This document shows, one piece after another, positions 1 to 8,148 of a stretch of DNA of 13,772 bases. Made by a program: the position numbers and the translations under genes. The stretch is from positions 1-13,772 of the forward strand of contig JASLMY010000128.1 in assembly GCA_030746295.1 (NCBI GenBank). Direction: 5' to 3'. The notes beneath the pieces are model-generated. The model was given only the letters and a program-made list of their open reading frames with translations, did no database searches and was not told the DNA's origin. The stretch's first letter is position 1, and the number at the start of each line of letters is the position of its first letter. This DNA is from Alphaproteobacteria bacterium. GTDB lineage: Bacteria; Pseudomonadota; Alphaproteobacteria; GCA-2731375.

Positions 1-1
1 G

Positions 2-1411
2 GAGAAGGAGCGCGGCATCTCGGTGTCGACCTCGGTGATGAGCTTCGAGTACGGCGGTATCGCCTTCAACCTGCTCGACACACCGGGCCACAACGACTTC
101 TCCGAGGACACCTACCGCACGCTGACCGCCGTCGATTCCGCAGTCATGATCATCGACGCGGCCAGGGGCATCGAAAGCCAGACCCGCAAGCTGTTCGAGG
201 TCTGCCGCCTGCGCGACGTGCCGATCATCACCTTCATCAACAAGCTCGACCGCGACGGCCGCGAGCCCTTCGACCTGCTGGACGAGATCGAGCAGACGCT
301 GGCCCTCGACGTGACCCCGGCCAGCTGGCCGATCGGCATGGGTCGCCAGTTTCGGGGCTGCTACGACCTGCACCACGACCGACTGATGTTGCTGGAGAAG
401 TCGAACGGCGGCCGGCCGAGCGCCGGCATCACCTGCCAGGGGCTCGACGATCCGAGCCTCGACGAGGCCTTGCCCGCAGCGCTCGCCAGTCAGCTTCGCG
501 AGGAGGTGGAGATGGCCCGCGGCCTCTGCCCGGAATTCTCGCTTCAGTCCTATCGCGAGGGCCACATGACGCCGGTCTTCTTCGGCAGCGCCCTCAACAA
601 CTTCGGCGTCGCCGAGCTGCTTCAGGGCTTGGCCGATTTGGCGCCCTCGCCGCTGGCCCAACCCACCGCCGGCCGTTCGATTGCGCCCGAGGAAGAAAAG
701 GTCACCGGCTTCGTTTTCAAGATCCAGGCCAACATGGACCCCAAACACCGCGACCGCCTGGCCTTCGTCAGGCTCTGCTCGGGCCATTTCAAGCGCGGCA
801 TGAAGCTACACCATGTCCGCAGCGGCAAGACCCTCTCGGTTCACAATCCGGTCCTCTTCCTGGCACAAGAGCGCGAGCTGGCGGAAGAGGCCTTCGCCGG
901 TGACGTCATCGGCATTCCCAACCACGGCAACCTGCGGATCGGCGACGCCCTGACCGAGGGCGAGAGCCTGCGCTTTACCGGCATTCCGAGCTTCGCGCCG
1001 GAGCTCTTGCAGTCGGTTCGGCCCGACGACCCGCTTCGCGCCAAGCACCTGGAGCGGGCCTTGCTGCAACTTTCCGAGGAAGGAGCGGCACGCGCCTTCA
1101 AGCGGCAGACCGGCACCGAATGGATCGTCGGCGCCGTCGGCTCGCTGCAGTTCGACGTCCTTTCCGACCGCATCCGCAGCGAATACGAGGTGCCGGTCCA
1201 TTTCCAGCCGACGACGCTTCATACCGCGCGCTGGGTCGAGGCCGAGGACCCGGGCGAGTTGAAAGCCTTTAGCAACGCCAATCAAGCGAGCCTGGCCGCG
1301 GACTACGACGGCAGTCCGGTGTTTTTGGCCCGCAACGCATGGCACCTGCAGGACACCCAGGAAAGCTGGCCCGATATCCGCTTCCTCGAGACCAAGGAGC
1401 AGGCCGTCTGA
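2..1411 (+). CDS. prfC: Peptide chain release factor 3 (RF3), 5'-truncated by window edge
   Basis: RF3 is the translational GTPase that removes RF1/RF2 from the ribosome after peptide release. The frame is open from base 2, so the GTG at 23 is an internal Val codon; about 60 N-terminal residues, including the P-loop, lie upstream. The visible 469 residues begin at the switch I motif ERGISVSTSV. They continue with G3 DTPGH, the RF3-typical run DFSEDTYRTLTAVDSAVMI, and G4 NKLD. The segment VFKIQANMDPKHRDR identifies domain II of RF3 rather than EF-G. The C-terminal domain has IPSFAPELL, LQLSEEGAARAF and VGAVGSLQFDV. From memory it aligns with E. coli RF3 to the C terminus without gaps suggesting damage. 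The stop is followed after 81 bp by the DUF2339 gene on the same strand. Identity is secure; only the start is missing. Confidence 0.97.
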   Translation, partial: EKERGISVSTSVMSFEYGGIAFNLLDTPGHNDFSEDTYRTLTAVDSAVMIIDAARGIESQTRKLFEVCRLRDVPIITFINKLDRDGREPFDLLDEIEQTLALDVTPASWPIGMGRQFRGCYDLHHDRLMLLEKSNGGRPSAGITCQGLDDPSLDEALPAALASQLREEVEMARGLCPEFSLQSYREGHMTPVFFGSALNNFGVAELLQGLADLAPSPLAQPTAGRSIAPEEEKVTGFVFKIQANMDPKHRDRLAFVRLCSGHFKRGMKLHHVRSGKTLSVHNPVLFLAQERELAEEAFAGDVIGIPNHGNLRIGDALTEGESLRFTGIPSFAPELLQSVRPDDPLRAKHLERALLQLSEEGAARAFKRQTGTEWIVGAVGSLQFDVLSDRIRSEYEVPVHFQPTTLHTARWVEAEDPGELKAFSNANQASLAADYDGSPVFLARNAWHLQDTQESWPDIRFLETKEQAV

Positions 1412-1481
1412 GCCGACTGCCGTCGTCCCGCATGGCGGCGATGCGCGTTTGGCGTATGATCCGGCCAGCCAACAACCGATC

Positions 1482-1486
1482 GGAGG
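1482..1486 (+). promoter_or_regulatory. Ribosome binding site supporting a GTG start
   Basis: GGAGG lies 6 bases before the GTG at 1493. It decides the start of the DUF2339 gene, because no in-frame ATG lies near the beginning of its first membrane helix. Confidence 0.7.
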
Positions 1487-1492
1487 CCGCGG

Positions 1493-4249
1493 GTGTTCGA
1501 GTTCGGCGTCTTCCTGGTGCCGCTTGCGCTGACGATCTTCGTGATCGCCGGCGCCGTCGTCGCCTTCATCGCCTTGCAGAAGGTGAAGGACCAGGGCGCC
1601 GAGATCCGAGCCCTGGAGCTTCGCTTGAAGTTGCTCGCCGAGGCCGTCGCCGGAGTTGAGCGGGCCGAGACGACCGAAGCCGCGCCCGAGCCTATCGCGC
1701 CGCACGAACCTGAGCCGATCCCGGAGCCAGAGCCGACACCGGAGCCGGAACCGGCACGCGCGTCGCCAGCCGAAGCGCCTCCGACAGCGCCGCCAGCCCC
1801 CACCGCCGCGAGCGGCCGTAGGGCCTGGGAGGAAGCCTTCACCTCGCGTTGGCTCGTCTGGCTGGGAGCGGTGACCCTGGCGCTCGGCGGCTTCTTCCTG
1901 GTCAAGTACTCGATCGACCAGGGCTGGCTCGGACCCACGGTACGGGTCTTGGCGGGGGCGCTGATGGGGCTCGCCCTCACCGCCGGCGGCGAGTGGCTGA
2001 GGCGACGGCCGTTGGAACGGGCACTCGCCCAGATCTCGCCCTCCTACGTCCCGCCCGCCCTGACCTCGGCCGGCGTCGCCACGCTCTTCGCCACCGTCTA
2101 CGCCGCCTACGCCCTCTACGACATGCTGCCGCAGGCGATTGCCTTCGGCCTGCTCGCCGCCGTAGCAGCGGCGGCGGTCGCCATGTCGCTCCTGCAAGGC
2201 CCATTCGTCGCCCTCCTGGGCATCGTCGGCGCCTTCGTGACCCCGGCCATCGTCTCCACCGGCACGCACCGCCCCGAGGTGCTGTTTCCCTATCTCGTGA
2301 TCTTGATCGCAGGCGCGCTCGCCAGCCTGCGCTACATGGGCTGGTGGTGGCTCGGCTGGTGCACGCTCGTAGGGGCGGTGGTGTGGCCGCTGATCTGGTT
2401 CGCCGTCACCTGGCGCCCCGACGACGTCTACTACCTCGGCATCTATCTGCTGGTCCTGGGTGGACAGTTCACCTACATCCGCTTTCCGACCGGCACCCCG
2501 CCCGCGACACTGCCGGGCCTCTTCCGGCTCGACGCCCTGCCGCATCCCGAGCGCACCGCCTGGGCCGCACTGGCGGCCGTCGCGGTACTGATGGTGATCC
2601 TGGTGCGGATGGACCGCTATGGCCTCGCCGCGCTCGCCTGCACCGGGATCGCGGCGGCGGCGATGCTGGCGATCGCCCGCCGCGAGGCCGTCTTCGACGC
2701 GATTCCCATCGTCGCCGGCCTGATGGTGGCCGCAATCGTGGCGCTGTGGCACCTGCCGGCGATTGTCACCGTCAGAGCGCCCATGTGGATCCTGGACGGC
2801 CAGGCCTTCGGCCTGGTGGATGGGCCGGTCGTGCCGCCGGAGCTGGCGACCTTCCTCGCCGTCGCCACGATCTACTCAGGCATCTTTGCTTTCGGCGGCT
2901 TTGCCGCCCTTTGGGGCGCCTACCGCCCGGCGCTCTGGGCGGCGCTCTCGGCCGCGGTGCCGCTGGTGCTGTTCGCGCTTGCCTTCTGGCGGATCAAGGA
3001 CTTCGAGGTCGACCTCGCCTGGACGCTGGCGGCCTTGGCGCTGGCCGCACTGCTGGTCGTCGCCGCCGAGCGGGTCGCCCGCTATCGCGACACGGGCGGC
3101 ATGACAGGTGCCCTCGGCGCCTATGCGATCGGCGTGGTGGCGGCCCTGGCGCTGGCCGCGACCACCGCCCTGGAAGATGCCTGGCTGACCGCGGCCCTGG
3201 CCTTGGAGCTGCCGGCGATGGCCTGGATCGAGGGACAGTTGAAGCTGCCGGCCTTGCGGCGCGCCGCGATCGTGTTGGCGTCTGTGATCCTGATCCGCCT
3301 GGTCCTGAATCCTCTGGTCCTCGACTATCCGATCGGCGGCATTCCGGTGCTCAATTGGCTGCTCTACGGCTATGGCCTGCCAGCATTGGCCTTCTTCCTA
3401 GCGGCCCGCTGGTTTCGCGACCGAGCCGACGACGTCACCGTCACCGTCCTGGAGGCGGGAACGCTCGTCTTCTCGGTGCTCTTGATCAGTCTCGAGATTC
3501 GCCACCTGATCACCGGCGGGCCGCTGGCGGTGCCCGGCTATCCGCTGGAGGAGCAGGCGCTCAACTCCATCGCCTGGCTCACCATCGCCTACGCCCTCTA
3601 CCGCCGCCACGACATCACCGGCCGGGCCGTACCGGTCTGGGGCTGGCGGATCCTCGCCGGCATGGCGACGGCGCAAATCGTGCTGCTGCAGCTCCTGGTC
3701 GAGAACCCGCTCTTCACCGACGATCCCGTCGGCACCTGGCCGATCCTCGACATCATGGCCTTGGCCTATGGCGTGCCGGCGCTCTTCGCCGTCCTGTTCC
3801 TGCGCCACGCGCGCCGTCTGGAGCACGTCTGGCTCGCCCGCATCGCCGGCGGGCTGGCGCTGGTCCTGCCCTTCGTCTGGCTGACGCTGGAGGTCCGCCA
3901 TGCCTTCCAGGGCAGCCGACTTGGCTACGGCTGGAGCAGCGATGCCGAGTGGTACGCCTATTCGGTCGCCTGGCTCACCTTCGCCGCGGTATTGCTGGCA
4001 CTGGCCATCTGGCGCGGATATGTCGCCCTGCGCTACGCCTCGCTCGGCATCGTCATGGTCACGGTCGCCAAGGTCTTCCTCTCCGACATGGCGGCGCTGA
4101 CCGGCATCTATCGGGCCCTCTCCTTCATCGGCTTGGGCCTGGTGCTGGTCGCGGTCGGCTACTTCTATCGCCGCTTCGTCTTCCCGCCCAGTCCGCCATC
4201 GAACCCGCCGCCGACGGGCGAAGAGGCGGCCACGCGGCAACCTGAGTGA
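1493..4249 (+). CDS. DUF2339 family multi-pass inner-membrane protein
   Basis: A 918-residue polytopic membrane protein of the DUF2339 family; its molecular role is not known. Residues 5-28 form an N-terminal membrane helix. A short, probably helical charged stretch follows (30-57), then a Pro/Glu-rich linker (about 64-105). The family core opens at about 119 with RWLVWLGAVTLALGGFFLVK and the following GWLGP, the most recognisable DUF2339 signature. SYVPPALTSAGVATLFATVYA follows at about 184-204. The rest is a long series of hydrophobic helices with short Arg/Trp-bearing loops, ending in a final helix and a short Pro-rich tail. I see no enzyme motif. The GTG start is supported by a well-placed GGAGG. 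The gene follows prfC and precedes uup by 16 bp, so co-transcription is likely. Family assignment is strong; a cell-envelope or transport role would be guesswork. Confidence 0.9.
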   Translation: MFEFGVFLVPLALTIFVIAGAVVAFIALQKVKDQGAEIRALELRLKLLAEAVAGVERAETTEAAPEPIAPHEPEPIPEPEPTPEPEPARASPAEAPPTAPPAPTAASGRRAWEEAFTSRWLVWLGAVTLALGGFFLVKYSIDQGWLGPTVRVLAGALMGLALTAGGEWLRRRPLERALAQISPSYVPPALTSAGVATLFATVYAAYALYDMLPQAIAFGLLAAVAAAAVAMSLLQGPFVALLGIVGAFVTPAIVSTGTHRPEVLFPYLVILIAGALASLRYMGWWWLGWCTLVGAVVWPLIWFAVTWRPDDVYYLGIYLLVLGGQFTYIRFPTGTPPATLPGLFRLDALPHPERTAWAALAAVAVLMVILVRMDRYGLAALACTGIAAAAMLAIARREAVFDAIPIVAGLMVAAIVALWHLPAIVTVRAPMWILDGQAFGLVDGPVVPPELATFLAVATIYSGIFAFGGFAALWGAYRPALWAALSAAVPLVLFALAFWRIKDFEVDLAWTLAALALAALLVVAAERVARYRDTGGMTGALGAYAIGVVAALALAATTALEDAWLTAALALELPAMAWIEGQLKLPALRRAAIVLASVILIRLVLNPLVLDYPIGGIPVLNWLLYGYGLPALAFFLAARWFRDRADDVTVTVLEAGTLVFSVLLISLEIRHLITGGPLAVPGYPLEEQALNSIAWLTIAYALYRRHDITGRAVPVWGWRILAGMATAQIVLLQLLVENPLFTDDPVGTWPILDIMALAYGVPALFAVLFLRHARRLEHVWLARIAGGLALVLPFVWLTLEVRHAFQGSRLGYGWSSDAEWYAYSVAWLTFAAVLLALAIWRGYVALRYASLGIVMVTVAKVFLSDMAALTGIYRALSFIGLGLVLVAVGYFYRRFVFPPSPPSNPPPTGEEAATRQPE
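1682..1756 (+). repeat. Degenerate Pro-Glu hexanucleotide repeat inside the DUF2339 gene
   Basis: Codons here give alternating Glu-Pro dipeptides (PEP, EPEP, PEPEP, PEPEPEP) from imperfect copies of a GAGCCN-type hexamer. The encoded linker is extended and probably spans periplasm or cytoplasm between the first helix and the membrane core. Such runs can vary in copy number by slippage. Confidence 0.75.
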
Positions 4250-4251
4250 GC

Positions 4252-4256
4252 GGAGG
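4252..4256 (+). promoter_or_regulatory. Ribosome binding site supporting a TTG start for uup
   Basis: GGAGG lies 9 bases before the TTG at 4266. The next in-frame start, ATG at 4284, would sit 27 bases away, too far. The TTG start also gives the N-terminal length expected for Uup proteins before the first beta strand. Confidence 0.6.
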
Positions 4257-4265
4257 CCGAAATCC

Positions 4266-6077
4266 TTGCCGCCGCCTCTCCTTATGCTGCGCGACCTCGG
4301 CCTCGGTTTCGGCGGTCGCCCCCTTTTCGAAGGCCTGGAGCTGGCGCTTTCCAAGGGTGATCGGGTGGCGCTGGTCGGCCGCAACGGCGCCGGCAAGTCG
4401 ACGCTCTTGAAGCTCGCCGCCGGCACGGTCGAGCCCGACCGGGGCGAGCGCTGGCTGCAGCCGGGGGCCCGTGTCGTCTACCTGGCGCAGACTCCAGACG
4501 CGGCCGGCTTCGCCAGCATCGCCGACTATGTGGCGCAAGGGCTCGAAGAAGGCCACGGGCCCGAGGATCACCGGGTCGAGAAATGGCTGGAGGCGGTCCG
4601 TCTCGACGGTGCACGGGAGCCGGAAACGCTGTCTGGCGGGGAATTGCGCCGTGCCGCGATCGCCAGGGCGCTGGCCGCCGAGCCGGACCTGTTGCTGCTC
4701 GACGAGCCCACCAATCACCTCGACCTGCCGGCGATCGAATGGCTCGAGGCGACGCTCGAGGCCTTTGCCGGCGGCATCATGCTGGTGAGCCACGACCGAG
4801 CGTTGCTCGGCCGCCTCTCGCGCACCACCTTCTGGCTCGACCGCGGCCGTCTCCTCCGTCTCGACAAGGGCTTTGGACATTTCGAGGCCTGGTCGGAAGC
4901 GACGCTGGCCCGCGAGGCTTTGGAACGCCACAAGCGCGACCGGCTGATTGCGCAGGAGACCGTCTGGTCGCACGAAGGCATCACCGCCCGGCGCAAGCGC
5001 AATCAGGGTCGGCTACGGCGCCTCCAAGCCCTGCGCCGGGAGCGTTCGGGCGAGATCGGCCCCGCCGGCCGCGCCAAGCTGGCGGCCGCGGCGGCACCGC
5101 GCTCCGGCCGGCTGGTGATCGAGGCCGAGGCGATCTCGAAATGTTTTGCCGAACGGCAGATCGTCACTGCCTTCTCGACCCGGATCATGCGCGGCGACCG
5201 GGTCGCCATTATCGGCCCGAACGGCGCCGGCAAGACCACGCTGCTGCGCCTCCTGATCGGCGAGCTGGTGCCCGATCAGGGCAGCATCAGACTGGGCAGC
5301 ATTCTGGAGCGCGCCTACTTCGATCAAGAGCGGGCCGAGCTTGATGCAAAGGCAACGCTCTGGGAGACGCTGGCCGAGCGGGGCGGCGACCAGATCATGG
5401 TCGGCGGCCGCCCGCGCCACGTCGTCTCCTATCTGAGAGACTTCCTCTTCGAGGAGCGCCAGGCCCGAAGCCCCGTTTCCAGCCTCTCCGGCGGCGAACG
5501 CAACCGCCTCCTGCTGGCCAAGATCCTGGCCCGGCCTGCCAACCTGCTGGTCCTCGACGAGCCGACCAACGATCTCGACATCGAGACCCTCGACCTCTTG
5601 CAGGAAATGCTGGCGGAGTTCGACGGCACCGTTCTGTTGGTCAGCCATGACCGCGACTTCATCGACCGGGTCGCAACCTCGACCATCGCCGTCGAAGGCG
5701 ACGGCCGGGTCGAGGAATATGTCGGCGGCTACAGCGACTATCTATCGCAGCGCGGCGCGGCGCCGGACCCGAACGCCAGCGCCGGGCGCCCGACCCGCAA
5801 AGCGCGGGAGCGGCGCCCCGCCACGACGACCCGCCTCGGCTACAAGGAGAGCCGCGCCTTGGAACAGCTGCCGGCCCGGATGGCGGCGCTCGAGGCGGAG
5901 ATTACGACGTTGGAGGCGTCGCTGGCGGAGCCCGGCCTCTATGCCCGCGACGCCGCTGCCTTCGATGCCAAGGCAGCGCGCCTCGCCCAAGTCCGTGCCG
6001 AGATGGCCGAGGCCGAGGACGACTGGTTGGAGCTCGAGGTCCTGCGCGAGACGATAGAGGCGGCGCGGTCCGACTGA
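4266..6077 (+). CDS. uup: Uup-type ABC-F ATP-binding protein
   Basis: A soluble 603-residue protein with two ABC ATPase domains in one chain and no membrane segments, as in the ABC-F family that acts on ribosomes. Domain 1 has Walker A GRNGAGKST (38-46), signature LSGGE (122-126) and Walker B LLLLDEPTNHLD (about 142-153). Domain 2 has GPNGAGKTT (317-325), LSGGE (407-411) and DEPTNDLD (431-438). The linker between them carries VWSHEGITARRKRNQGR (from 233), the Uup version of the P-site tRNA interaction motif region. A C-terminal extension (about 523-600), rich in Ala, Glu and Leu, matches the coiled-coil DNA-binding domain of Uup. Length is close to E. coli Uup (about 635). The start is TTG. 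The gene closes the prfC-DUF2339-uup run and meets hyuA tail to tail after only 7 bp. In E. coli, Uup is tied to ribosome function and to low frequency of transposon excision. Confidence 0.92.
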   Translation: MPPPLLMLRDLGLGFGGRPLFEGLELALSKGDRVALVGRNGAGKSTLLKLAAGTVEPDRGERWLQPGARVVYLAQTPDAAGFASIADYVAQGLEEGHGPEDHRVEKWLEAVRLDGAREPETLSGGELRRAAIARALAAEPDLLLLDEPTNHLDLPAIEWLEATLEAFAGGIMLVSHDRALLGRLSRTTFWLDRGRLLRLDKGFGHFEAWSEATLAREALERHKRDRLIAQETVWSHEGITARRKRNQGRLRRLQALRRERSGEIGPAGRAKLAAAAAPRSGRLVIEAEAISKCFAERQIVTAFSTRIMRGDRVAIIGPNGAGKTTLLRLLIGELVPDQGSIRLGSILERAYFDQERAELDAKATLWETLAERGGDQIMVGGRPRHVVSYLRDFLFEERQARSPVSSLSGGERNRLLLAKILARPANLLVLDEPTNDLDIETLDLLQEMLAEFDGTVLLVSHDRDFIDRVATSTIAVEGDGRVEEYVGGYSDYLSQRGAAPDPNASAGRPTRKARERRPATTTRLGYKESRALEQLPARMAALEAEITTLEASLAEPGLYARDAAAFDAKAARLAQVRAEMAEAEDDWLELEVLRETIEAARSD

Positions 6078-6084
6078 CGGGCGC

Positions 6085-8142
6085 TCACTCGGCCGCACCG
6101 AGGCGGCAGTCGAGGGCGCCCGACCCGCCGACCTCGACGTGCCAACCCGGCGGCACGACGGTGGTGCCGCCCGCCTCCTCGACGATCGCCGGACCGAAGA
6201 AAGCGAAGCCGTCGGTCAGGCCTTCGCGGTCGTAGACGGGGCAGTCGACGAAGCCGCCGCCGAACCAGACCGGTCGTTGCTCGATCAGCGGCTGGCCCGC
6301 CCGTTCCGGCGCGAAGCCGACCTCGGGCTTGTCGGTGGTGCCGATCGATACCAGGCGGATATTGACGATCTCGGCCTCGTTCGCCGCATCGGCAAAGCCG
6401 AAGGTCTCCTCGTGGCGGACATCGAAGGCCGCTCGCAGGGTGCTCCAATCCTCGGCCGCCCCGTCGGCGGGCACGGCCAACGTGAAGGACTGACCGGCAT
6501 AGCGCATGTCGACGGTGAACTCGTGCCGATGCCGGTCGGGCGCGATGCCGTCGGCGCTGAGCCGCCGCGCCGCCACCTCGCGCATCGCCGACGCCTCGGT
6601 GCGGAAATCGGCGACATCGATATCGGCGAGGCGCCCGCCCCAGGCCTGAACCGAATCCCGCCGGTAGTCGGCCAGAAGCTGTCCCAGGGCCGACAAATGC
6701 CCCGGCAACCGGGGGATCAGCGCCCGGGGGATCGCCAGCTCCTCGGCCACCATCAGGACATGCATCGGCCCGGCACCACCAAAGCCAACGAGCGTGAAGG
6801 CCCGAGGGTCGAAGCCCCGGTGCACCGAGACCTCGCGCACCGCCCCCGCCATCTTGGTCACCGCCAGCTGCACCGCCCCGTCGGCGAGCGCGACAACGTC
6901 GACGCCATCTTCTTCGCCTTGCAGCCGGCGGAAGGCGGCTTCGGCCGCCTCGGCGGAGAGCCGCAGGCCGCCGCTCAAGCTCCGCTCCGAGGTCAACCGG
7001 CCCAGCAGCAAGTTTGCGTCCGAGATCGTCGGCGCCTCGCCGCCGCGTCCATAGCAGGCCGGTCCCGGCACTGCGCCGGCGCTTTCGGGTCCGACTTCGA
7101 GGGTGCCGTCGTCCTGCCGTTTGACGATGCTGCCGCCGCCGGCGCCGATGGTGTGGATGTCGAGCTGCGGCACCTGCAGCGGAAAGGCATCCAGTTGATT
7201 GGCATGTCGAATTCTGGGCGCCAGTCGGTGCACCAGGGCGACGTCGGTGCTGGTGCCGCCCATGTCGAAGGTGATGCAGTCGGCGATCTCCGCCGCCTCG
7301 GCGACGCGCAGGGCGCCGACGACGCCGCCGACAGGGCCCGAGAGGAAGGTACCGACGACGAAATCGCCCGCCTGCGCCAGCGTCATGGCGCCGCCGTTGG
7401 AGCCCATGATGCTGACCGGCGCGGTAATGCCCTTGCCTTCCAGCTCGCCGCGCAAGGTGGCGAGGTAGCGACGCACGGTCGGCGTCAGATAGGCGTTCAG
7501 GACCGCGGTCGAGAAGCGCTCGTACTCGCCGCGCTCGCGCACCACCGCCGCCGACTGCGATATCGGCACCTCGGGCAATAGCTCCGCCAGCCGCTCCGCC
7601 GCCGCCCGCTCGTTGGCGTCATTGACGTAGGCGTTCAGGAAACAGACCGCGAGCGTCTCCACGCCCTCGGCCTGAAAAGTCTCGGCCACGGCGGCGAAAT
7701 CGAAATCCGCCAGGTCGGCCAAGACCTCACCGTCGGCCGCTGTCCGCTCCGGCACCTCGAGCCGTAGATCGCGCGTCACCACCGGCGGCGTGCGCTGGAA
7801 ACGGATGTCGAAGAGCCCGCCGACCAGGCGCCGGGTGCGGCCGATCTCGAGCGCGTCGCGAAACCCGTCGGTGGTGACGAGGCCGGTCTTCGAGCCCTTG
7901 CGCTCCAATAGTGCGTTGGTGGCGATCGTGGTGCCGTGGACGAAGGCGTCGATCTGGGCCAGCTCGATGCCGAGCGCCATCAGGGCGTCCAGCACGCCGT
8001 GCCACTGGCTGTCCGGTATCGAAGGCACCTTGGCGGAGAGGAGCCGGCCCGTGCCCGGCGCATAGCAGAGCACGTCGGTGAAGGTGCCGCCGACATCGAT
8101 GCCGATGAGATAGCGGTCTCCGCTCTCGGGCGCCGTCGCCAT
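6085..8142 (-). CDS. hyuA: Hydantoinase/oxoprolinase family subunit A (HyuA)
   Basis: This is the ATP-binding subunit of the N-methylhydantoinase, 5-oxoprolinase and acetone carboxylase superfamily, which phosphorylates a lactam, imide or ketone substrate. The 685 residues are close to the usual length. The N-terminal actin-like nucleotide motif is GIDVGGTFTD (14-23). Family motifs follow: HGTTIATNALLER (69-81), SGPVGG (269 on), DMGGTSTD (293-300), GAGGGSI (333-339) and a long conserved stretch GPESAGAVPGPACYGRGG from about 351. The ATG at 8142 lies 6 bases after the hyuB stop, so the two are translationally coupled; no strong separate ribosome site is visible. The 3' end faces uup. No third small (gamma) subunit as in acetone carboxylase is present beside it, which favours a hydrolase over a carboxylase. 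Substrate cannot be read from the sequence. Confidence 0.92.
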   Translation of the reverse strand: MATAPESGDRYLIGIDVGGTFTDVLCYAPGTGRLLSAKVPSIPDSQWHGVLDALMALGIELAQIDAFVHGTTIATNALLERKGSKTGLVTTDGFRDALEIGRTRRLVGGLFDIRFQRTPPVVTRDLRLEVPERTAADGEVLADLADFDFAAVAETFQAEGVETLAVCFLNAYVNDANERAAAERLAELLPEVPISQSAAVVRERGEYERFSTAVLNAYLTPTVRRYLATLRGELEGKGITAPVSIMGSNGGAMTLAQAGDFVVGTFLSGPVGGVVGALRVAEAAEIADCITFDMGGTSTDVALVHRLAPRIRHANQLDAFPLQVPQLDIHTIGAGGGSIVKRQDDGTLEVGPESAGAVPGPACYGRGGEAPTISDANLLLGRLTSERSLSGGLRLSAEAAEAAFRRLQGEEDGVDVVALADGAVQLAVTKMAGAVREVSVHRGFDPRAFTLVGFGGAGPMHVLMVAEELAIPRALIPRLPGHLSALGQLLADYRRDSVQAWGGRLADIDVADFRTEASAMREVAARRLSADGIAPDRHRHEFTVDMRYAGQSFTLAVPADGAAEDWSTLRAAFDVRHEETFGFADAANEAEIVNIRLVSIGTTDKPEVGFAPERAGQPLIEQRPVWFGGGFVDCPVYDREGLTDGFAFFGPAIVEEAGGTTVVPPGWHVEVGGSGALDCRLGAAE

Positions 8143-8148
8143 GCTGCG

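Noticed and set aside
23..25. GTG as the start of release factor 3
   Set aside because: The frame continues upstream with EKERGIS, part of the conserved switch I motif, so the gene begins outside the window.
1455..1460. TATGAT, a good -10 match before the DUF2339 gene
   Set aside because: No acceptable -35 at 16-18 bases upstream and no TGn extension, so I do not call a promoter.
806..2752. 648-codon open frame on the minus strand
   Set aside because: It is antisense to prfC and the DUF2339 gene, both with clear family motifs. Its translation is low-complexity Arg/Gly/Asp-rich sequence without a family pattern, a by-product of G/C-ending codons.
1849..4245. 798-codon open frame on the + strand
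   Set aside because: It is a shifted frame within the DUF2339 gene, Arg/Pro/Gly/His-rich, with no hydrophobic segments or motifs.
3398..4426. 342-codon minus-strand frame spanning the DUF2339-uup junction
   Set aside because: Antisense shadow of two supported genes, with charged repetitive composition and no motif.
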